The position numbers and the translations under genes were made by a program. DNA of 64,000 bases from Roseibium algicola. GTDB lineage: Bacteria > Pseudomonadota > Alphaproteobacteria > Rhizobiales > Stappiaceae. The notes under the pieces were generated by a model. It had not been told where the DNA came from and ran no database searches. It saw nothing but the letters and a program-made list of their open reading frames with translations. The stretch is from positions 868,001-932,000 of the forward strand of contig NZ_CP019630.1 in assembly GCF_001999245.1 (NCBI RefSeq), in the 5' to 3' direction. Positions 25,526 to 33,894 of this stretch are shown one piece after another (within the stretch, counting starts at the first letter, position 1; the number at the start of each line of letters is the position of its first letter).

Positions 25526-26755
25526 ATGGCAGATACACTGATTTCGGTTGATTTGAGCGAGTCCCCGCATACCAATGAAAAGGTCCATAACCGCTGGCAT
25601 CCGGATATTCCGATGGCGGTCTGGGTGGAGCCGGGCGACGACTTCAAGATCGAGACCTATGACTGGACCGGCGGGCAGATCAAGAACAACGACGACGCGG
25701 CGGATGTGCGCGATGTCGAACTGGAACAGGTGCACTACCTCTCCGGTCCGATCGGCGTCAAAGGGGCCGAGCCGGGCGACCTACTGGTCGTCGATATCCT
25801 CGACATCGGCGCCAAGGAAGAAATGCTCTGGGGCTTCAACGGCTTTTTCTCCAAGCAGAATGGCGGCGGGTTCCTGACGGAACACTTCCCGGAAGCCCAG
25901 AAATCCATCTGGGATTTCGAAGGCATGTTCACACGCTCGCGCCATGTGCCGGGCGTCAGCTATGCCGGCCTGATCCACCCGGGTCTGATCGGCTGCCTGC
26001 CGGACCGCAAGATGCTGGACATGTGGAACACTCGCGAAAAATCATTGTTCGATACGGATCCCGACCGCGTTCCGGCACTTGCCGCCCTGCCGAACACCCA
26101 GTCTGCGCATATGGGACAGCTCAAGGGTGAAGCGCGCGACAAGGCAGCTGCCGAAGGCGCACGGACGGTTCCCCCGCGTGAACATGGCGGTAACTGCGAT
26201 ATCAAGGATCTGTCGCGCGGTTCGAAGATCTATTTCCCGGTCTATGTGGACGGTGCCGGTCTCTCCATGGGTGACCTGCATTTCAGCCAGGGCGACGGTG
26301 AAATCACCTTCTGCGGCGCGATCGAAATGGCCGGCTGGCTGCACATCCGGGTCAACCTGATCAAGGGCGGGGTCGCAAAATACGGGATCAAGAACCCGAT
26401 CTTCAAACCCTCACCGATCACGCCGAAATATGACGACTACCTGATCTTTGAAGGCATCTCGGTCGATGAGGCCGGTACACAGCATTACCTTGACGTGCAC
26501 ATTGCCTATCGCATGGCCTGCCTCAACGCCATCGAGTACATGAAGAAGTTCGGCTATTCCGGCGCGCAAGCCTACGCCATCCTGGGAACGGCGCCTGTGC
26601 AGGGACATATTTCGGGCGTGGTCGATATTCCAAATGCCTGTGCCACCTTGTGGTTGCCGACCGACATCTTCGACTTCGACATGATGCCGGGTGCGGACGG
26701 ACCGAAGACCTTCATTGACGGATCGGTCGACGTTCCGCTTGCCCCGGATCTCTGA
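25526..26755 (+). CDS. fmdA: Formamidase (FmdA/AmdA family)
   Basis: 409 residues, close to the 407 of Methylophilus formamidase. Family segments: WHPDIPMAVWVEPGDDFKIETYDWTGG at the N-terminus, VHYLSGPIGVKGAEPGDLLVVDILDIG, FTRSRHVPGVSYAGLIHPGLIGC, PPREHGGNCDIKDLSRGSKIYFPVYVDGAGLSMGDLHFSQGDGEI (the conserved core), and GDLHF. It hydrolyses formamide, and less well other short amides, to ammonia and acid in the cytoplasm. The frame is open upstream into the previous gene, but ATG 25526 has CAGAGGAGA and matches the family start. Position after the five transporter genes shows uptake and hydrolysis are one operon. Confidence 0.93.
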   Translation: MADTLISVDLSESPHTNEKVHNRWHPDIPMAVWVEPGDDFKIETYDWTGGQIKNNDDAADVRDVELEQVHYLSGPIGVKGAEPGDLLVVDILDIGAKEEMLWGFNGFFSKQNGGGFLTEHFPEAQKSIWDFEGMFTRSRHVPGVSYAGLIHPGLIGCLPDRKMLDMWNTREKSLFDTDPDRVPALAALPNTQSAHMGQLKGEARDKAAAEGARTVPPREHGGNCDIKDLSRGSKIYFPVYVDGAGLSMGDLHFSQGDGEITFCGAIEMAGWLHIRVNLIKGGVAKYGIKNPIFKPSPITPKYDDYLIFEGISVDEAGTQHYLDVHIAYRMACLNAIEYMKKFGYSGAQAYAILGTAPVQGHISGVVDIPNACATLWLPTDIFDFDMMPGADGPKTFIDGSVDVPLAPDL

Positions 26756-26769
26756 TCCGCACGCGACGA

Positions 26770-26816
26770 CGAGACGGGCCCTGCCCGTCTCGAACCCCTT
26801 CCGCCGGCGAGCCGGC
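26770..26816 (+). terminator. Two hairpins between fmdA and fmdB
   Basis: CGAGACGGGC-CCT-GCCCGTCTCG (26770-26792) is a perfect 10-bp stem with a 3-nt loop. GCCGG-CGAG-CCGGC (26803-26816) follows and is trailed by TTTCCGTCTTT. The second is terminator-like; together they probably end most fmdA transcripts and let only some read into fmdB. Confidence 0.55.
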
Positions 26817-26838
26817 TTTCCGTCTTTCAGGATCAATC

Positions 26839-27213
26839 ATGCCGACCTACGATTATCTGTGCACTTCCTGCGGTCCCATCTCGGCCAACCGGCCGATGTC
26901 CGCCCATGCGGATCCGATCGAATGTCCGATCTGCAAGGCGGAAGCTCCGCGCGCGATCCTTCAGGCGCCGCATATGTCGGGCCTGTCTCCCAGCGACCGG
27001 GCTGCCCATCAACGCAACGAAACTTCCCGGCACAACCCGAAATTCTCGACCAAGTCGGATCGTGACGACAGTGCGAGGGAAAACCGAAAACGTCACCCGT
27101 CGGGCTGCTCGTGCTGTTCCGGCTCGAAAGGCATTTTTCGCTCAAGTGCGGTCTACAAGGCCGACGGCAGCAAGACGTTCCCCTCAAAACGCCCCTGGAT
27201 GATCAGCCACTGA
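26839..27213 (+). CDS. fmdB: FmdB-type zinc-ribbon protein
   Basis: 124 residues. The N-terminus MPTYDYLCTSCGP... with a second pair ECPICKAEAPR gives the four-Cys zinc ribbon (Cys 8, 11, 29, 32) of the FmdB/CxxC_CxxC_SSSS regulatory family. The remainder is basic and low complexity, with a further Cys cluster (SGCSCCSGSKG). In Methylophilus FmdB is thought to be regulatory for amide use; that role here is inferred from synteny. Two hairpins separate it from fmdA, and the next gene is convergent. Confidence 0.85.
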   Translation: MPTYDYLCTSCGPISANRPMSAHADPIECPICKAEAPRAILQAPHMSGLSPSDRAAHQRNETSRHNPKFSTKSDRDDSARENRKRHPSGCSCCSGSKGIFRSSAVYKADGSKTFPSKRPWMISH

Positions 27214-27272
27214 CAATGCAAGCGTGAGCCCCTATCTAGCTTTGCGTCCTACCGCTCGAGCGCGGTTGAGTC

Positions 27273-28307
27273 TCAGGCCTCACTGCGTGCAAGTTGGATT
27301 CGTTCTTCCAGTTGATAAACCGCCTCTTCAAAGGAGATCTCCCGAACAGGATCGTGTTCCAGGTAGTGGCTGTAGTCGAAATAAAGTGCAGCAAAGACTG
27401 CTTCCAGGGATACCGGGTGACGTCGGTTCAATTTCACCGGGTTTCGTTCAACGGTTAAGCCCCAGCCTCCATAGAATGGTACTCCGAAAGTGTGGACCTC
27501 ACAGCCAGCAAGAATAGCTTCGAACCCCAGTTGACTGGATACGCAATAGACCTTGGCACATGCCTCCAGAAGCGGCCAGGGATTGATCGCTTCCGGTGTT
27601 AAACGCAACCGACCTTCAGTCAGGGCCTTGGCGCAATTCTCATCCACTTGCGCGAGAGCCTGGAGGACTTCAGGCGTGAAATGCCCTGCCTTGCGCCCAA
27701 TCATTGTTTCCGGGTGAACCTTGATCAGAATCTCTGCTTCACGGTTCTCCTGGATGGCGACTTGCAGCATCTGGCGGAAGGTTTCATCTTTCGCAAATGC
27801 CCCCGGTATCGACGCATCGCCGGCGGTTTGATCAATAACAAGTACCCGATCCTTGCGATCGGAAGATTGCAAACCAAGTTCTGAAATGTCCGAGAAATCG
27901 AAACTGTTGTATTTCGAGAGCCGCTTGGACCGGATCAAGTCGATGGCATCGTGGATCTCTTGCGTCCGCATGGGCTTTGCAAAACGCCGACGAACAAAAC
28001 ACTCCAGATCACTTGGCTGGCGAGCATCGTAATAGATACCTGTTCGATCAAGGACCAGGGAGACCGGCTTTTCCTGGTTGCCAGGTCTGACGGATCTCAA
28101 AAATCCATCTTCGAAAGCCACATAAGGAAGATGGTGTTTAGCCGCCATGTCTCGAGCACGCTGCGCAGTCGGCTTGTGCCCCCAACCGGCTATTGCAACT
28201 AAGGAACGATCGGAAAGCTGTAATCGACTTGGTTCGTGAAGGGTAAGGCACGCCACAACGTCCCTTGATTTCCAAAGTCCGGACGTATTTAATCCGATTT
28301 TTTTCAA
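27273..28307 (-). CDS. Single-module KpsC-like Kdo transferase (capsule lipid anchor)
   Basis: 344 residues covering one KpsC-type module: VAIAGWGHKPTAQRARDMA, FEDGFLRSVRPG, VLDRTGIYYDARQPSDLE, VLVIDQTAGDASIPGAF, EILIKVHPETMIGRKAGHF, VYCVSSQLGFEAILAGCEVHTFGVPFYGGWGLT. E. coli KpsC is about 675 residues with two such modules, each a beta-Kdo transferase; here only one is present. It should add Kdo to the lipid anchor of an ABC-exported capsule. The start is uncertain: TTG 28307 has TAGGG eight nt upstream, whereas the earliest in-frame codon (TTG 28370) lies inside a strong hairpin. It is the last gene of the leftward polysaccharide block. Confidence 0.82.
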   Translation of the reverse strand: MKKIGLNTSGLWKSRDVVACLTLHEPSRLQLSDRSLVAIAGWGHKPTAQRARDMAAKHHLPYVAFEDGFLRSVRPGNQEKPVSLVLDRTGIYYDARQPSDLECFVRRRFAKPMRTQEIHDAIDLIRSKRLSKYNSFDFSDISELGLQSSDRKDRVLVIDQTAGDASIPGAFAKDETFRQMLQVAIQENREAEILIKVHPETMIGRKAGHFTPEVLQALAQVDENCAKALTEGRLRLTPEAINPWPLLEACAKVYCVSSQLGFEAILAGCEVHTFGVPFYGGWGLTVERNPVKLNRRHPVSLEAVFAALYFDYSHYLEHDPVREISFEEAVYQLEERIQLARSEA

Positions 28308-28359
28308 ATCTTTAACCCTAAATACTCCATACGCGATTTTTGAATAACTATTGGTTTGC

Positions 28360-28405
28360 GAAAACCTCAAATTTTTAATCAGTACTTTGTAAATTTGAGG
28401 TTTTC
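28360..28405. terminator. Perfect 15-bp inverted repeat, bidirectional terminator-like
   Basis: GAAAACCTCAAATTT (28360-28374) and AAATTTGAGGTTTTC (28391-28405) are exact reverse complements around a 16-nt loop. The plus strand continues TTTTCTTT after the stem; the minus strand continues TTTTCGC. It lies between two leftward genes, so it would separate the KpsC-like gene from the methyltransferase gene above it. Confidence 0.65.
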
Positions 28406-28472
28406 TTTGATAAGTAGCAGCTTATTTTGGGCTCACGCTCACTGTATTATTCCCCCTGTATTTTGCAACACT

Positions 28473-29333
28473 TCACCTGATCTTCTTAGCTACCACGCAG
28501 ATTGCTCCCCGAGTATCACTCGCAAATTCGTCCATCTCATCGGGTGCATAGATGGGCGAGTTCCGAATTGGCCAAGGATTTGGTGCGAGGCATTTATTAA
28601 ACACGATCACAGTATCGTCGCGACGTAATACTTTACGGATACCTTCTGGAGAGAAAAACATGGTGTGTGGATCGTTATCACCCTTATAAACGCATCTGGT
28701 GAACATGCCAGGAGGAACTTCCACAAGTATATGTCCACCTAAACGCAGAGCGCCAATCAAATTTTCAACAGTAGAATTTAGTGTTTTGTGTGTAAGATGC
28801 TCAATGGAATGCGAGGCATAAGCAAGATCTAGGCTTCGCTCTTCGAGATCATTAATATTTACGCGTTTCGCTCCAATATATTCAAGGTAGGGTTTACAAT
28901 GATCGTCTGGTTCAATAGCTAGTTTGTCTTGTGCCCCGCACACATGTAGGAACGCTCCATGACCTGCACCAAGGTCTACGACACTTCTGCAATTTGCTCC
29001 GACTTCTTTCAATATACGCACATGAGACCAAGCGCGATGAAAATAGCCATTTCTATTGTCTGGCGCGAAAAATTCTTTTGGGCTACCAGATCGATCTCCA
29101 CGACCAGCACCATAATCGGATTTGTAATACTTTTCGATCACTAAATCTGCGTTTTCTGCGTAACCAGATCCGCAGCTAGTACACCATATTGTTTGAAGCA
29201 CAGAAAACTCTCGACTAGTAGTCGGATAATCCGAGCGCACGTGAAACGTTCGTTCTCTGCAAGTAGGGCAGGTTCTATGCCGGTCGAGCTCAAATACAAG
29301 TTCATAGTTTTTCGTTTTAGCTTGGTCGTTCAT
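28473..29333 (-). CDS. SAM-dependent methyltransferase with N-terminal zinc site
   Basis: 286 residues. Two Cys pairs (Cys22-x2-Cys25 in CPTC and Cys51-x2-Cys54 in CTSC) form a zinc-ribbon-like N-terminus. The methyltransferase core has motif I VVDLGAGHGAFLHV, a later acidic IEPDDH, and a SIEHL helix entry typical of the Methyltransf_23 type. Probably methylates a sugar or a polysaccharide end, given its location, but the acceptor is unknown. Base use is AT-rich compared with genes outside the island. Confidence 0.75.
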   Translation of the reverse strand: MNDQAKTKNYELVFELDRHRTCPTCRERTFHVRSDYPTTSREFSVLQTIWCTSCGSGYAENADLVIEKYYKSDYGAGRGDRSGSPKEFFAPDNRNGYFHRAWSHVRILKEVGANCRSVVDLGAGHGAFLHVCGAQDKLAIEPDDHCKPYLEYIGAKRVNINDLEERSLDLAYASHSIEHLTHKTLNSTVENLIGALRLGGHILVEVPPGMFTRCVYKGDNDPHTMFFSPEGIRKVLRRDDTVIVFNKCLAPNPWPIRNSPIYAPDEMDEFASDTRGAICVVAKKIR

Positions 29334-29366
29334 TTGCTTCTCTTATTTTCTTGAGCTTACTTTGAG

Positions 29367-30086
29367 CTATGTAGCCGAGATCAAATACGTCGCATAGTTC
29401 ACTCTAGTAATTATGTCCGTAATTGCAATAGGTTTAAACCCATTTGACTGAAGTAGCTCCCAAAACTCTTCAATCTGATATGAGTTCGCCGTTACAAATT
29501 TTTGTTCATACTCGGATATGTCAGTTATTCCTCTGTATTTGCTAAAACCGTTATCGTAGCGGATCTGTATGACACCTACAGCATCGCGCTTACAACACTT
29601 CCTAATTGCCGATAAGACATGAGAACCGTATACCTTGCTTGGAAAATGCTGAAATACGGCAGTGCTAATAAAAAAATCTACCTTGTCCTGAAATGATTCG
29701 ACTGCATCTTCGATATTCTCTTTCAAAAGCACCGCATCAAAGACCACCGCAGAATTCTCAGCATTAAGCATCCGCATGCTTTCAAGAAGGTTCTTTCTAG
29801 AGATATCAATACCAATGTAATTCTCAGCAGAATTCCTAAATGCAAAGAGGTTTGCGCCACCTCCAGGACCCCATTCAAGAACTGTTGAGCCGGTGATTTC
29901 GCCTCGATCACGTCCAATGATTTTTAGAGCTTTTTCTATGTTAAGGAGAGTCTCATTTCCGATATTTTTCCATGCCTCATCATCCTCCCACCGCCCGACA
30001 CCTCTCCAGTGGGACTGATCCTGTCGCAACAGTTCATCTCTATGACTTTCCCAAACCGCGTGCGCAGCAATATGTTCATTTTTCAT
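29367..30086 (-). CDS. Class I SAM-dependent methyltransferase
   Basis: 239 residues from ATG 30086. Motif I is VLEWGPGGGANLFAF, followed by IGIDISRKNLLE and FISTAVFQHF, the usual order of a Rossmann-fold methyltransferase. It ends 33 nt upstream of the previous methyltransferase gene and is likely co-transcribed. Substrate unknown; sugar O-methylation is the obvious guess in a polysaccharide locus. Codons upstream of 30086 are in frame but not protein-like. Confidence 0.72.
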   Translation of the reverse strand: MKNEHIAAHAVWESHRDELLRQDQSHWRGVGRWEDDEAWKNIGNETLLNIEKALKIIGRDRGEITGSTVLEWGPGGGANLFAFRNSAENYIGIDISRKNLLESMRMLNAENSAVVFDAVLLKENIEDAVESFQDKVDFFISTAVFQHFPSKVYGSHVLSAIRKCCKRDAVGVIQIRYDNGFSKYRGITDISEYEQKFVTANSYQIEEFWELLQSNGFKPIAITDIITRVNYATYLISAT

Positions 30087-30430
30087 TTGAACCCAATTCG
30101 GTCTACAAACAATTGGTGAAGACCAAGACCTTGGGCCTTGGTGCCGCCACAATAACAAGCAGGACGAACCTTGCAATCATCAATCGGAAACTCCAAACAG
30201 CAACTTCTCAATCGAACTACTAAGGAGACACCCATCAGAAATCCACTACCTCGAGCCACGCATACAGTTTCTCCTAACCAAATTCTCGGCTACGATGAAA
30301 TCGATTCGACGCTTTGATATCAACAAATTTAATTCGGCCCGCTGTTCGAAGATTTCTAAGACAAGAACTACGCCCGATTGACAATTATGATTGGTAACAT
30401 AAAAAAATGCTTCGAGAATACTACGAATAG
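30087..30430. other. AT-rich divergent promoter region
   Basis: Between the leftward methyltransferase genes and the rightward gene at 30431. Rich in A and T with many short A-runs near 30400. No gene or clear operator recognised. Confidence 0.4.
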
Positions 30431-31924
30431 GTGCACTCTGTATTTCTTGAGATCGAAAAATCAGTCAACCAGAAGAGAATTCGTCGTTTGAAATCGCAAT
30501 TTCGAATACTAATTTACGCAAAACCAACAATAGAAAACTATTCGTTTTTCAATTGTCGGCACTGGGCTCGTATGGCTCAAGAAATATATCGAGCGAGCAC
30601 GACAAATGACTTTTGCTCAACAGATATTGTTATCGGTGAACATCAACTACGTTATTTCCCTAGAGAAATGCACGAGAACCTAATTGTTCTAGATCGAAAT
30701 TTTTTCTCCTTATTTCCTGATCGTTTTCGCTCTGATGTCGCCTTGAATGACCTTAAGGTCGATCAGAAGATTCGCAATGAAGTTGCTGAATATCTTTCAA
30801 AGATAATGGATAAAGACTATGACTTGGCTATATGTCTTGCCGACAAAGGAATTGCGCTCAGAGGGGCGCTACCCAACACGAGAATTATCTCAGTCGTTGA
30901 ATCATATTTCACTAGAAAACCATTCCCAAATTTGTGGAATGTTGATTTATGCGGCATAGATGATACAGACACAATGAATACTATGCATGACAGTATAGTT
31001 AACATGACGCTGTCAGCAAAAGAACAAAATTTTTTAAATTATTTTCGTGAAAACTACAGAAATTTACTTCATTCTGACGGAATTTTCTCTGAGAAACTAA
31101 ATAATATTAAGCCATTTGGCCTACTTCCATTACAACATCAAAATGTTTCTGCTGTTGAAATGTATTCACGCCATCACTCTCAGATGGATTTACTAATAGA
31201 CATACTAAACCACTGCACAGACAATTATAACATACTCGCTACTGAACATCCTCAATACCCAGAACTTTCAAAAACCTCTTACACTTGGCTACGTGAAACC
31301 TATAGAAACTTTAAGTTTTTCCCCGATTTTTTTAGATTTGAAGGATTGAGTCAAGGTTTGCTAAAATACGCGGATTTTTGTGTTTGCCAAACATCCACTG
31401 TTGGTGTCCAGGCCGCAACAATTTGGAATTTACCCGTCTATCAAGCTTCCCACCAAAATCGTGTAACGCCTTTTTCTGTTGGCTGCTTTAATTCAAATTC
31501 TAAAAAACTAAAGTCAAAATTGACTGAAACAAAGTCATGTGAGCTGGATAAGCAGCTATTTTTCGTTCTTACTAGGCTGTCTCATTCTCGTTCAGACTTG
31601 GTTTCCGCAAAGGGTTTTAAAAGGATAATTGGAAATATAATGGCTGGTGGGACGTGCATCGAGATATACGCAAACTTAGCTAAGTCGAAGGATATGCTAA
31701 CCTATCATAGGACCCATATTGAAAAAGCGGAAAAAACTGCAGTTGGCGCAAGGCCTTTTAAGAGCCTAATCCATCTGGAGAATAATCCAATTAGCCTAAT
31801 CGGCTCTTGGGAAGCAGAAACACTTCCGTCGGACAAACCGCGACGGAAAAACGACAAAATCGGATGGATGGCGCGGAAATGGAAAAAATTAAAGAAGCTA
31901 TCGAAAACCATAATGGTAAAATAG
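30431..31924 (+). CDS. Capsule/LPS-type glycan transferase-like protein, unknown specificity
   Basis: 497 residues from a GTG that directly follows a stop codon; the ribosome site is poor. I recognise no family with certainty. The second half (NILATEHPQYPELSK, then FRFEGLSQGLLKYADFCVCQTSTVGVQAATIWNLPVYQASH) has the pattern 'expected HP, then SSTVG-QA...-PVY' seen in KpsC/KpsS-like and polysialyltransferase-like GT-B enzymes that act on capsule. The C-terminus is basic. Very AT-rich and Lys/Asn-rich compared with flanks, which points to horizontal gain. The next gene overlaps its end. Confidence 0.6.
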   Translation: MHSVFLEIEKSVNQKRIRRLKSQFRILIYAKPTIENYSFFNCRHWARMAQEIYRASTTNDFCSTDIVIGEHQLRYFPREMHENLIVLDRNFFSLFPDRFRSDVALNDLKVDQKIRNEVAEYLSKIMDKDYDLAICLADKGIALRGALPNTRIISVVESYFTRKPFPNLWNVDLCGIDDTDTMNTMHDSIVNMTLSAKEQNFLNYFRENYRNLLHSDGIFSEKLNNIKPFGLLPLQHQNVSAVEMYSRHHSQMDLLIDILNHCTDNYNILATEHPQYPELSKTSYTWLRETYRNFKFFPDFFRFEGLSQGLLKYADFCVCQTSTVGVQAATIWNLPVYQASHQNRVTPFSVGCFNSNSKKLKSKLTETKSCELDKQLFFVLTRLSHSRSDLVSAKGFKRIIGNIMAGGTCIEIYANLAKSKDMLTYHRTHIEKAEKTAVGARPFKSLIHLENNPISLIGSWEAETLPSDKPRRKNDKIGWMARKWKKLKKLSKTIMVK

Positions 31925-33894
31925 TTAGTTTTGATATCTTCGATACTTTGATTTTCAGACCAGAACTGGAAAGTCGTGATCTATTTTTCTTAGTTGAAGC
32001 GCGAATTAAAGAGGAACTCGGAAAACAATTTCCTTTTAGTAAAATAAGACGTGCAGCGGAACATAGTGCCCGCGAGAAATTATATGCGCAGAACCCTGCT
32101 AAAGAAGAAATTTTGCTTGGTGAGATTTATGAAGAGCTAATCACCCGGTATGGCATTTCAACCGAGTTAGCAGACCATTTAATGAATACAGAACAAGAAA
32201 TTGAAATAAAATACTGCAGGCCTCGCCTGTCTGCCCAAGAAATTTATAAATATGCTTTGAGCATAGGCAAAAAAATTACACTTGTGTCAGACATGTACCT
32301 CCCTAAAGAGACGATATTAAAACAACTTAAAAATTGCAAATATGATAATTTTACGAAATTTTATCTTTCATCTAATTACGAACTCTCGAAGCATAAAGGC
32401 GGCCTTTGGGATTTTGCTATTAATGACCTTAAAAATTCAAATTTAATTGATGAACCCAGAGACATCCTCCACGTAGGAGACAATAAATGGAGCGATTATG
32501 AGGTCCCTAGTCGCCTTGGAATTAATTCTATTTCGATCCACAACCCAAAGAATCTTTTCCTCTCCAGTCCTGCAATCGGCAAAATAGTTAGCGATCAAAT
32601 CAAATTACTACCTCAAGAATTCAAGTTCATCCTTGGCTTTCTAGCGAACCATAAATTTGATAATCATCTTAATGATGACGTCGTTCCTCACTATAAGACT
32701 TTATTTGGTGACACGCCTTATGAACTTGGATTTCAAGCAGGCGGAATGTTTATTCTAAATTTTGCCCTTTGGATGTATTCAGAATGCAAGGCTAGAAACT
32801 ACGATGAAATCGTATTTTTGAGCCGAGATGGATATACATTGAAAAATGTATGTGACAAAATTTTTCCAATTTTAGGAGCCAACATTAAAACCCAATATTT
32901 ACCCATCTCCAGGCGTGCAATTTATGCTACAAATGTTCAGAGTTTGGTCGATATTTGCACAATCGAACTAAAGCATCCTGTGAAGCAGGGTATGACACCG
33001 AGGATGTTAATTGAATCGAGATTTAATTTTGTAGATTTTGATGTTATTGCGAATTCTCTATACAAGCACGGCGTTAATGATCTCGATAGCCCTATTGAGA
33101 ATTTACAAACTGTAGTTGACGCTCTGACCGCCTGCAGTACTACGATTTTGGAAGCTGCTGAAACTGAAAGAGATAAGCTGGCAAAATACTATTCGCCTGT
33201 ATTGAAAAATAAAAATGCCGTGCTTTTTGACCTAGGTTATCACGGCTCTGCCCAGCGGGCACTTTCAGAGTTACTAGACCGCAAATTACCCTGTTTCTAT
33301 TTTTACGGTCATAAGGGGCTTGTCGATCTATATAGAGAGGGATTTATAGTCCAATGCTATCTGTCACACCCAGAAGGTTCATACTTACAAAAACAACTAG
33401 TTACAGAAATAGTTGAAACATTCTTTTGCAGTCATGGTCCTTCGGTTACACGGATAACCCAAACAAATGGCTCCTGGGAACCAGAATATGAACAAACTCC
33501 TGGTTGGGGCATCGTCGGTGCTTTAAAAGTTGCCCAACTACAAGAAGGCATCTTTGATTTCATTGATGAGCTTATCGAAATGTTAAATAAGGATGTAAGA
33601 CATATATATGTTGAACCCTCTTTATCATATTTGTTTCTTGAAATATTGATCAAATTCGGCGGGCCGTCAGATAAAATGTTATTTAGTGACATTGAGTATG
33701 AAAACGCTATCACTGGCGAAAGACAAGATTTGTCATCAGCGCGCTATTGGCGCTACAATAAATCAAAATCAAAGACAAAGATGGGGAAAAAATTACTAAA
33801 ATCCTTTGAGCGCTCTCCTATTGCTGATCTTCTTGGAAAGAACCAGATGCTTCGTAAGACGTACAATCGTGTTTTTTATCGCAAGGTAAGTTAA
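31879..33894 (+). CDS. Large two-part HAD-family protein (COG5610-like)
   Basis: 671 residues. The N-terminal HAD phosphatase-like domain has motif I VSFDIFDTLIFRP, motif II LVSDMYLPKETI and motif IV LHVGDNKWSDYEVPSRLG. The second half starts near LGFQAGGMFILNFALWMY and continues with EIVFLSRDGYTL, PISRRAIYATN and NAVLFDLGYHGSAQRAL; this 'SRDG...SRRA...D-G--GS-Q' pattern is the companion domain of COG5610 proteins found in polysaccharide loci, function unknown. ATG 31879 lies in the end of the preceding gene; an upstream ATG at 31864 is also possible. AT-rich. Confidence 0.72.
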   Translation: MEKIKEAIENHNGKIVSFDIFDTLIFRPELESRDLFFLVEARIKEELGKQFPFSKIRRAAEHSAREKLYAQNPAKEEILLGEIYEELITRYGISTELADHLMNTEQEIEIKYCRPRLSAQEIYKYALSIGKKITLVSDMYLPKETILKQLKNCKYDNFTKFYLSSNYELSKHKGGLWDFAINDLKNSNLIDEPRDILHVGDNKWSDYEVPSRLGINSISIHNPKNLFLSSPAIGKIVSDQIKLLPQEFKFILGFLANHKFDNHLNDDVVPHYKTLFGDTPYELGFQAGGMFILNFALWMYSECKARNYDEIVFLSRDGYTLKNVCDKIFPILGANIKTQYLPISRRAIYATNVQSLVDICTIELKHPVKQGMTPRMLIESRFNFVDFDVIANSLYKHGVNDLDSPIENLQTVVDALTACSTTILEAAETERDKLAKYYSPVLKNKNAVLFDLGYHGSAQRALSELLDRKLPCFYFYGHKGLVDLYREGFIVQCYLSHPEGSYLQKQLVTEIVETFFCSHGPSVTRITQTNGSWEPEYEQTPGWGIVGALKVAQLQEGIFDFIDELIEMLNKDVRHIYVEPSLSYLFLEILIKFGGPSDKMLFSDIEYENAITGERQDLSSARYWRYNKSKSKTKMGKKLLKSFERSPIADLLGKNQMLRKTYNRVFYRKVS

